Origin: Periplaneta americana
Lineage: Eukaryota > Arthropoda > Insecta > Blattodea > Blattidae
Direction: 5' to 3'
DNA length: 64,000 bases
NCBI RefSeq assembly: GCF_040183065.1
Contig: NC_091125.1
Span: 29,413,812-29,477,811, forward strand
Shown: in pieces, positions 56,237 to 64,000 of the stretch
Position numbering within the stretch: position 1 is the stretch's first letter
How the letters are laid out: each line of letters opens with the position of its first letter
Made by a program: the position numbers and the translations under genes
The notes under the pieces: generated by a model
The model's input: only the letters and a program-made list of their open reading frames with translations
The model's database searches: none
Told to the model about the DNA's origin: nothing

Positions 56237-56899
56237 GAGTCTCTTACCTCGTTTCGAAAATCACACAAACAGAAATTTCTTTGAAAATGGTACCGCTTTA
56301 TGGAAGCGGGAGAGATTAAAATGTTGATTTAAAAAAAAAGTTCGTGTGATTTTGTGCAGTAAACCATTATTGTTAATTTTTTAAACGTACAATAAAAATG
56401 GACCAATATTGCTAATGCTGTTAAATGAAATGGAAATTTACCATGAAGTTCTATTAATAAGGTTGAAAGTTTGTATTTGCTGTTCGTTTTATGTAAACAA
56501 CGGTCCGCCCCTGCAATAGAACAGAGGATCTGTTTTGTACCCGTATGTCTATATCCGCTTGAGCTGTACCGTGTACTTGTAAACTCCCTCCTTCCCATCC
56601 AGGAACGTTGCCAAACGCCTAATATTATAAACTTTAATAATTAGTTAAATATTTCAATTAGAAAAAAAAATTGTGATGACATTTTTTCTTCTTTATGACA
56701 TGAACAATCATCAGTTAAAATAATGACACTTATACCCCTTACATCCTGTTTTGCAAGAATTTGGAAGTTTTCGTTATTAGGAAGTGTATATTAGTATGAA
56801 AAATACGTTGAAATTATACAGGGAGTAACGAAAAAAAAACTAGTAATATTGTATGTGAGGAAGTGAGTAGTAAATATATAGTGGATTTACAAAGAAGAG
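56237..56899. other. No gene seen
   Basis: Spacer. The 89-codon minus-strand frame at 56329 has no domain. Confidence 0.5.
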
Positions 56900-57530
56900 T
56901 CGACCTGGTTGGCGAGTTGGTATAGCGCTGGCCTTCTATGCCCAAGGTTGCGGGTTAGATCCCGGGCCAGGTCGATGGCATTCAAGTGTGCTTAAATGCG
57001 ACAGGCTCATGTCAGTAGATTTACTGGCATGTAAAATGGTGAGGGCACGTGGTATTGATGGACCACAGACGATGGACGCGCAGACTCCAATTGTGGGATC
57101 CCAGGATCGGCAGAAGAAGAATGGGACGCCAGACGACTAGATGGGCCGATTTCTTCAAGAAGAAGGCAGAAGCACATTGGACGAGCAGTACAAGAGAGAG
57201 ACAGCTATGGAGAGATCTAGAAGCCAACGTCCTCAGTGTGTAGTGTGGTGCGAATCTTACAAGAGCATATAGCGTTTGTGTACATAGAAACGAAGTAGTG
57301 CAGCCAAGTTCGCTGATATCACTCCTTAAGACCAGCTTCACCTAACGAGTAAGTCTACTGAGCCAAGCCCTGTCAATCAGGAGGCCCTTGCCCTTACGGG
57401 GATCTAGCAGGCTAAATTTATTATTATTTAAAAGAACTCCTGCGGGACAAAATTCCGGCACTTCCGGCGACGCCGATATAATCCCTGCAGTTGCGAGCAT
57501 CGTTACATAAAACATAACATTTAACATTTA
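56900..57530 (+). mobile_element. tRNA-derived SINE split by a LINE fragment
   Basis: The SINE head at 56902-56973 has a perfect 7-bp acceptor stem GACCTGG/CCAGGTC, box A-like GTTGGCGAGTTGGTATAGCG and box B GCGGGTTAGATCCCG (formal anticodon TCT). The body reaches ACTGGCATGTAAAA (57036), stops, and resumes at TAAAAGAACTCCTGCGGGAC (57429), running to about 57530 with GTTGCGAGCATCGTTACATA. The intervening 392 bp is a separate insertion bounded by the 5-bp duplication TAAAA. Confidence 0.82.
57037..57428 (+). pseudogene. LINE ORF2 C-terminal fragment inside the SINE
   Basis: A 64-codon frame (57049-57241) reads HRRWTRRLQLWDPRIGRRRM, then GRQTTRWADFFKKKAEAHW and RERQLWRDLEA. This is the W..R.G.R..GR..TRW.DD...A...W......R..WR.L pattern found at the ORF2 end of many insect LINEs. 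It ends with a TTTATTATTATT tail. It is a different family from the AGTA-tailed LINE. Confidence 0.75.
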
Positions 57531-59094
57531 CAAAGAAGACGCACATATTTCCTCATCACTTTTCTCGCACTAGTTCTCATTGCTGTTTGCTTTGTATAAT
57601 AAATGAATATGCCGTATAATTATAATAATTTTCATATTGAATCTTATACGATAATTATTCTATTAATACCCACATCATCAAAGAGCAACACTGATTAGAA
57701 TTCCAGTTCTTAGATATTTTTAAATAGAGATGCTATAGTTTGTATGAAAGGCATGTGGAAATAGCAGATAACTTCATGTTTGTACTTTGTCAAGTTGCAT
57801 CAACGAATAAAGTATTGACTTAATAATTGTCCTGTTAGACCTACTGCTGAGCAACTGCACATTATTCAAACAATCACAATCATAAAGTTCAGACGTTACA
57901 ATTTGACTGATATATATTAGGCAACACTCAAATTATTAATCGATAGTGTAAATGGCTACAGAATCTTATTTTCACAATGCTATGTATTTATAACTCGTGA
58001 TGACTACACAACTTCCCAAGTCTAGCTGATCCACCTGAAAATAATTTCTCAGGAGTTGAGTAATTTGAGGTAATTTGAACTGTCATAGTCGATAGTTGAA
58101 AGCCTCATTCCTGAAGACTGTCGGGCACGCAAGAAACTGGATTTTCAACTACACTTTCAAGGAAGAAACAAACAGACTGACTGTTACTCCGGTTGCCTGG
58201 AAGCTATTTACATGTCACGACAGCTCAGGCTTCTGATATTGTCGGGTAGAATTCGTAATATATTTCATTTCTCACACATCCCAATTACAAAAATTATGCA
58301 ACTAAGTGGGGGGATTACGAAGTTGAAACATAAGATCTGTTTTGAATAATGATCCGTAAAGATTTAAGCAGGATCTAGGACTTTTCTTGTGTATAATTTT
58401 CTTTGTCCATAATTGTATTTAACTTTAAAATATCAAGACAAATAATATTTCAAGTTTCCGTATTTGGATGATACTGAATTGTTAAACTTTTCCCGAACAA
58501 CATATTATAATATATGGAATTTTCGACATTTTAGAGCTCATTATTCTGGTCAGTAATGAAACACAGCTCTTGATAAGAGATTCAGAAATAAACGTTATCT
58601 TTCTTGACTTCCATAATGATGAAGCCGATATATAGCTCGGAAACGTTGAATGTTTCACACCTATGGTAATGCAAAACCTCAACCATTCATCATCACACTG
58701 AACACAGTAAAATGATTAAATAAATGAGATTTTTTAGGTCCTTGACAGAAGGGAAGGACGGTATTAGAAATAACAACATCCGTAAAAAAAATGGGAGTGA
58801 AAAATATATATAGACACAGACACACACAATCACAATAAAAGAAGAAAGACTACCTAGAATCACACTTCAACGTAGACTGATTGGACGATCTTGGACACAC
58901 CAAGATTTCTAAGCTATTATTTCGGAACGCGGAAATCCGTACCCTAATCTTGTTAAGGAAGAAGAAGTTGATGATGGTATATTTAATGGCAAAGGATAAG
59001 ATATTCTACATGTTTATTAATGATGATATAGGCCTAGGATCGCATACTCACACAACGTGTAGACATACTAATGGCATTATATGAAATTGTCATT
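57531..59094. other. No gene seen
   Basis: Spacer of 1.5 kb. One TAGGCCTA at 59029. Short frames only. Confidence 0.5.
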
Positions 59095-59345
59095 AGAGAG
59101 GAAGAAAAAAGAAACATAAAAGGGAAAAAGATAAAGTGAAGGAAACAAACGAAGAAATAGAAAAAAAAACAAGTAAAGAAAGAAGCGAAGAGAGGAAAAG
59201 AATATATGAAAGATAGATTGCACGAAAGTAGAAGCAAATTAGCCAGAAATCGGAAAAAAGAACAAAAGAAGTTAGACAAATAAATATAAATATGGAAACA
59301 GATAGAATACAAGAGAGAAAAAGTGCAAGTAAGTGAAGGAAGGGA
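59095..59345 (+). repeat. Purine-rich tract (GAAA-like)
   Basis: About 250 bases dominated by A and G (GAAGAAAAAAGAAAC, GGAAAAGAATATATGAAAG), irregular in period. It mirrors, in inverse composition, the pyrimidine tract at 59.69 kb. Confidence 0.85.
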
Positions 59346-59387
59346 AAACAGTAACCTAAACAACAAATGTATATAGTATAGTATTAA

Positions 59388-59545
59388 ATGTATGTATGTA
59401 TGTAGGCCTATGCATGTATGTATGTATGTATGTACGTAGGCCTATGTATGTATGTATGTATGTATGTATGTATGTATGTATGTATGTATGTATGTATGTA
59501 TGTATGTATGTATGTATGCATGCATGCATGCATGCATGTATGTGT
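59388..59545 (+). repeat. (ATGT)n tetranucleotide repeat with TAGGCCTA interruptions
   Basis: About 35 ATGT units ending in five GCAT units. TAGGCCTA replaces units at 59403 and 59437. A 271-codon frame starting here is repeat translation. Confidence 0.96.
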
Positions 59546-59689
59546 ATACTTTCTACGCACTACTGTATAGGCCTAATAGCCTATTTTTAACAGGCTTGCC
59601 TTGCATTGAAAGCTCTTCTATAGGAATGGCTGTCTGGGAACACATTTCTAAACACATTAGCATTTATAGAGCTTCTAATTTTCTTATTT

Positions 59690-60190
59690 TTCTTCCGTTC
59701 TTTCCTTCTTATGTCCTTTCCTTCTTTCGTTCTTCCTTTCTTACTTTGCTTCTTTCTTTCCATCATTCTTTATATGTTTATTTCTTCTTTTCTTCTTTCG
59801 TTCTTTCCTTCTGTCTGTCTTTCTTTCTTTCTTTCGTTCGTTATTTCTTTCTTTACTTCTTTCCTTCTTCCTTCCCTTCTCCCGTTCTTTCCTTTCTTCT
59901 TTGTTTCGCCCCTTCTTTCCTCCGTCCTTCCTTGCTTCTTTCTTTCGTTCTTCCTTTCTTTCTTCGCTTCTTTCTTTCCCTCTTTTTTCTTGCTTCCTTT
60001 CTTTGTTTCCTTCTTCCTTTTTTCGTTCTTTCTTTCTTCCTTTTTTCGTTCTTTCTTTCTTTACTTCTTTTTTCCTTCTCCTTTTCCTACTTTGTTTCTT
60101 CGTTTTTCCTTCCCTCTTTCTCTCTCTTTCTTTCTTTGTTTCTTTCTTTGTTTCTGTATTTCTTTATTTTTTCTTTCTTTCTTTCCGTGG
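59690..60190 (+). repeat. Polypyrimidine tract (TTTC-like)
   Basis: About 500 bases of mostly C and T, based on CTTT/TTCC with irregular G (TTCG). Three overlapping plus-strand frames are Phe/Ser-rich translations of the tract. Confidence 0.95.
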
Positions 60191-60787
60191 CAGTTCGGTC
60201 TTTCATATCTGACATGTGTCTAAATTTGGAGATTAAGCTGCCACAGGTCTTTCAACATATCAGCTAAATAATACGTGATGAAACCACTTGAGATGTTTAT
60301 TCTGTGAAATTGATCCTGCTTCGTTACGAGACAACGTCCTGAATAAGGATCCAAATCCTGAGCGGAACACGTCAAGACAACTCGTTCCTTATACCACAGA
60401 TTTAAGAAGTAGACCGCAAGTTTTTATTTTATTGTACTCAACAGGGTATTAGTTTGAAGTGATCTCTTAGAGATTCATTTACCTAACATCGATAAGGGAA
60501 TTATGTTCATCATGCGGAAGAGATCCGTATTGTCGAAGAAATATGGTTGGTTGGGGTTTTATATGTTAATTTGAGACTCGTTCGTTTTATCAGTCTTGTT
60601 ACCCGGCTTTTCTACTCACTACTGTAAGTTACATGAAACAACTTCTTTTATAGTAAAGTAGGTTCTACTGAATTCCGTATTATGATACCATCGATCACAG
60701 TTTAAATTCTTGAAAAGAATGCCGTTCTATAAATGGGTTAAATCTGATTTAAATTTACGAATATTTAACCACAATACATTTGATTTA
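60191..60787. other. No gene seen
   Basis: Spacer. Nothing recognised. Confidence 0.5.
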
Positions 60788-61813
60788 TACAGGGACATCA
60801 TTTTATTTTTACTAACATTTTTAATATTAACCTGGCTATACCTTTAGATTAATGCTTCAGAGCCGGAAACACCGTTTGCTACCCCTTTCCACGATTGAAG
60901 TTCGATGATACTGGATAAAATACAAACAAATCACTTTACTAGGTATAGGAGGGAAGAAAAGTAGTTCATCCATTTACGTAAACTAGGAGATATCGTAATT
61001 TTGAATTTGATAATTTTCATTACGCTTTTGTTTAATCAAAATACAGTACAGTATTAACAATAAGTGTTTTTACTCACGAATTGAGTTATTCATGCAGACG
61101 TATTCATTATGCAGTGTGTATTATACTGTCCACAGCACATTAACGTACAATATAGAGAATGAAGTTAAATAGAAAAATAATCATAATATGGATATTTAAA
61201 CATTTTTGAAAATGGTGGCCGTTCATTTAGATACAGGCTTCAGTTGTTTTGTGCATATTACCGCACGATAGATATTGCATCTAATTCCAATTACCAGTTT
61301 CGTCCTTCGTACTAATAACTCATGTTGAAATAATTCTGTACCTATTATATAAAAGAGTACCTCACGTACTGTAAATTCAATCTTCACTTCTGCCCGACCC
61401 GCACAGATAACATTACTCAGATATGGTATCTACTGTCCGTCCAAGTGGTTATGTCGCAGGATCGTAGAAAGGGGGGAAATCACGTGACAGTTAATTACTT
61501 TTAAGTTATTTAAACAGTTGCGGGTGAGGGAAATCGGGATGCGACGTAGGCAAACGGACCTCTGCGAAAATACGATTCAATATTGAAAGCTCTTTCGTCA
61601 CTGGAAAACGCGAACATATTCCTAGAACGTACTATACTCACTAACTCAATACTGTTTGTGTTTACTACGACCTTAAGGCGACTTTGACTGTATAGCCTAC
61701 GCTTGGTTCTGTGAGGAGAACAGAACTTCACTAGTAGAGGGGGTGGGAGTGAAGTACATTCAGAAACTCAGGTACAATAAAAATTGAAGTAAAAATAAAA
61801 TGATGTCCCTGTA
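60788..61813 (-). mobile_element. Deleted mariner-like transposon, copy 2
   Basis: Ends TACAGGGACATCATTTTATT and inverse with a TA target, 1026 bp, oriented opposite to the 37.9-kb copy. On the minus strand MFAFSSDERAFNIESYFRRG (about 61625) is the N-terminal start of the transposase. Near 61200-61250, MNGHHFQK is its C-terminal end. As in copy 1 the catalytic middle is missing, but more of the N terminus survives here. Confidence 0.82.
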
Positions 61814-62336
61814 TAATATTGTAAACATTTATTCGTCATACATATGAGAACCGTTGTTTGTATACATCTCAAGTCTGTTTACCGAAATGTGTTATTAGTC
61901 AGGAATGCATGCAATTGGGGGAAAGCAACTGACCAACCTACCCCATTATCGCCTGGCTTAGTTGCCTTATGAGTATAGATGGAACATTTGCTACCATAGA
62001 CGCGATGTTTCCTGCTCATCAACCATACAATGTAACTAACTCATATGATTAAGCACGTGATAATGTCCAGTAAACATTGTTAATGTTATTTATTCACCTG
62101 TACAGTAGGCTATATGATAATACCAACCTTGTGTTAACTGTGTGTAGTTACGCATGAAACTGTGCACGTGTCTGTTTCGCGCTCATGTTCAAGCACGACT
62201 GCTTAACATTATTTTTTTAAATATATTGCAACTTCCTATGGATTACGTTGAACATTCCAAGAGGAATGTATCTGTATACGCGGACTCCCCTTGTGTATTG
62301 GCCTCGTTCACATTGTTCAGTTTATGGGATATGGCA
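61814..62336. other. No gene seen
   Basis: Spacer. Nothing recognised. Confidence 0.5.
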
Positions 62337-62386
62337 TAGGTAATTCGAAATTTTCTCGGGCTTCCAGCCAGGTCATAAGTTGGTGA

Positions 62387-62430
62387 TCCACCGACGTTTC
62401 GAGGATGTTCTCTTCCTCATCTTCAGGGTT
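62387..62430 (-). ncRNA. Hammerhead-ribozyme-like motif (candidate)
   Basis: On the minus strand ACC, CTGAAGA (fits CUGANGA), T, stem II GAGGA...TCCTC, GAAA, CGTC and GGT follow in hammerhead type I order. Stem I is only ACC/GGT before a mismatch, stem III would be the 2-bp ACGU palindrome, and one U is bulged at stem II. Penelope-like elements are known to carry minimal hammerheads with very short stem III. This fits that class, but may be decayed. Confidence 0.35.
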
Positions 62431-62647
62431 AAATGATATCTGAGGGAATGAATGAATGAGGGGGGAAGTGGGAGGAGAAGCTTTAAAGGTATGTGAAAAC
62501 ACGTCCTTGCAAGGGGGGAGTTGGGGCTGTGAAAAACTGAATATGTGAGCTCCAAGCCTCTTGGCCACTTGTCTCACTTCGGGTTTCGCCGCCCCAGTGA
62601 AGGAGCGCTAGAAATTTCCAGATATCTGAGGGTACCTAGCTCCTTAA

Positions 62648-62693
62648 TTTATAGTGCCAGAGGGAGTCAGCCGAGGAGCTGTGCGCCGATTGG
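62648..62693 (-). promoter_or_regulatory. CCAAT and TATA motifs, minus strand
   Basis: AGCCAATCGG (CCAAT at 62689-62693) lies about 40 bases upstream of TATAAA (62648-62653) on the minus strand, in normal pol II order and close to typical spacing. Both motifs are short, so chance is possible, but the GC-rich, CG-containing context is unlike the surrounding DNA. Confidence 0.4.
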
Positions 62694-62830
62694 CTGTTAC
62701 TGGTGCGGACCGCGGCGAGAACGCGGCCGACGTGTCGTCTAGTTTTGTACTTTCCGGCTGAATGACCTTGGGTCTCACGGTGGGCTCGGCGGACGAGTTC
62801 TGGGTATTTCCATGGCGATCGAAATGGAAT

Positions 62831-63110
62831 CCATTCCACCAAATTCTCTAATTTTTTACAATAATTTAGGTAAAACATAGACATTACATGTTAAAATACG
62901 AGTATTATATTTCATGTGCACATTCCCCGGTTGAATTGACTCTCATATAGTGAAAATGAAGTAAAATCTGTTCTATAGTTGGGAGAAATGGCAGTAGAAA
63001 AGAAGAAAAGCATTTATTCATTCATAGAAACAAAATAATAAAGCTGCTTGTGTTTAAGAAGTAAGATACAGTTGATAGAATAAATTATTTAATACAATAA
63101 GTACAATAAA
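62831..63110. other. No gene seen
   Basis: AT-rich spacer. Confidence 0.5.
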
Positions 63111-63864
63111 TACAGGGTGATTCACGAGGATTTACCATCCCTTACGGAGCTTATTTCCGAAGACATTCTGAACAAAAACTGTTATATAAACATGTGTCCT
63201 AATCTGAATATTTTCAGAGTTACACTAATTTGAAGTTGTTTGTAAAATACCATTATTCTTGAATTTTACGGGTAAAGGAATATTACAGAAAAACAATGAA
63301 CTATTCAGGAGTATCTTTTTTTAATTAGCTAGTATTCTGAAGCTAAAAATGTGTTGTGAATTCTACAGTTGCTTCGTACTGATTTTTTTTTTTCGATTTT
63401 TAACTACAATATTACATTTTCGTACGCATTTATCACAATTTTTCCAAATCACGCCACTCTTGTAAATTCTTTAAGACTGTACATTAGGATGCATAATTAA
63501 ACTGTAAAGAATCAAGTTCCTAAAGTCATATGATTTGTAACAAATTTTGTGATAAGTACGTAACAATGATGTCATTTTCAGTTAAAAATTGAAAAATAAA
63601 ATCTGTACAAAACAATTAACAACGCATTTTTAGCTTCAGAACAGCAGCCAATTAAAGAAATGACACTTCTGAATAGTTCATTCTCTGTTTGTAATATTTT
63701 TTACCCTTAAAACTAAATAAAAAAGGTCTTTTACTAACAATTTCAAATTAATGTAACTTTGAAAATATTGAGATTAGGACAAATGTTTATATGACATTTT
63801 TGCTCAGAATGTCTTCAGAAATAAGCTCCGTAAGGGACGGTAAATCCTCGTGAATCATCCTGTA
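63111..63864. mobile_element. 754-bp foldback element with about 340-bp arms
   Basis: Ends TACAGGGTGATTCACGAGGA and its inverse, with TA at both tips. The two halves are inverted copies almost to the centre. Matching blocks include GGAGCTTATTTC, TTCTGAAGCTAAAAATG and TTATCACAA, and only about 60 bases near 63465-63525 are unpaired. No transposase. The unit would fold as one long hairpin. Confidence 0.9.
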
Positions 63865-64000
63865 TAGTAAATACATATTCCTTTAGTGTTTAGGTCTACA
63901 TTATATGGTATGCTGTTCTTTTATTTAAATAATTTGTCATTATTTAAAATTTAAATGGAATTAGCAATAATGTTCTCAGCAAATAAAATTATATATTGTT
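63865..64000. other. No gene seen
   Basis: AT-rich end of window. Confidence 0.5.

Larger units (their letters stand above)
62337..62830 (-). mobile_element. GC-rich repeat segment, possible Penelope-like terminal region
   Basis: Minus-strand sequence runs from a GC-rich CpG-bearing part (62690-62800) through CCAAT and TATAAA motifs to a conserved-looking block, CCTGAAGATGAGGAAGAG...CGAAACGTCGGTGG, near 62380-62430. From memory, GAAACGTC blocks of this type occur in the terminal repeats of animal Penelope-like elements. No Penelope-like coding sequence lies nearby, so the assignment is an inference. Confidence 0.4.

Noticed and set aside
56902-56973. Genuine tRNA-Arg (TCT) gene
   Set aside because: The acceptor stem is good, but the anticodon stem has mismatches and the sequence continues directly into a SINE body.
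59452-60267. 271-codon open frame, the longest in the window
   Set aside because: It is a translation of ATGT repeats (YVCM) followed by the polypyrimidine tract (Phe/Ser/Leu). No domain and no codon structure.
62317-62577. 86-codon minus-strand protein
   Set aside because: The frame crosses the hammerhead-like block and a G-rich tract. It looks like non-coding repeat sequence that is open by chance.

Overview
This is eukaryotic, AT-rich (about two thirds A+T by eye), insect-type intergenic or intronic DNA. I find no host gene that I would defend. The longest open frames are LINE and transposase remnants or translations of simple repeats, and there are no multi-exon coding signals, rRNAs or convincing stand-alone tRNA genes. 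The mix of repeats (tRNA-derived SINEs, a LINE family ending in AGTA repeats, a GIY-YIG Penelope-like fragment, many IS630/Tc1-mariner relics, and a great excess of the palindrome TAGGCCTA) resembles what I remember of cockroach and other large polyneopteran genomes. A Blattodea source such as Periplaneta is my inference, not something the sequence proves.

Layout. 1-10 kb: sparse DNA with SINE-like pieces (2.96, 3.57 kb), (ACT)n and (CA)n tracts, a near-perfect hairpin MITE (5.75 kb), the C-terminal GIY-YIG part of a Penelope-like element (6.06 kb) and a non-autonomous Helitron (8.28-9.39 kb) with proper TC...CTAG ends in an A/T target. 10-27 kb: repeats with an embedded tRNA-like domain (10.3 and 15.7 kb), a mariner relic (12 kb), a series of MITEs and foldbacks (12.5, 13.0, 14.6, 17.9, 18.4, 21.97, 24.1, 26.2 kb), a mariner-like transposon with long terminal inverted repeats (TIRs) and a broken catalytic triad (20-21 kb), and three LINE 3' tails in the same orientation.

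27.2-31.7 kb: a satellite of about 25 monomers of 134 bp built from ACT-like trinucleotides. It has higher-order structure and a LINE fragment near its right edge. 32-45 kb: SINEs (one with a 14-bp target-site duplication, TSD), a non-autonomous hAT element with a perfect 8-bp TSD (33.4 kb), a 1.7-kb inverted-repeat element containing two different tandem repeats (35.3-37.0 kb), a deleted mariner-like copy (37.9 kb), an inverted mariner dimer (40.5 kb) and the best-preserved LINE ORF2 end (43.7-44.5 kb).

46-64 kb: more mariner-like elements, including a 1.7-kb one that encloses a broken CGGBP1-like zinc-finger reading frame (49.9-51.6 kb). Then come a SINE split by a LINE fragment (56.9-57.5 kb), mirrored purine/pyrimidine tracts around ATGT repeats (59-60 kb), a second copy of the 37.9-kb transposon (60.8 kb), a GC-rich promoter-like segment with a hammerhead-ribozyme-like motif (62.4-62.7 kb) and a 754-bp foldback (63.1 kb).

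No genes work together here. The window is a record of layered transposition. Its most notable items are the transposon enclosing a CGGBP1-like frame, the 134-bp satellite, the TAGGCCTA excess, the long hairpin elements and the possible ribozyme.
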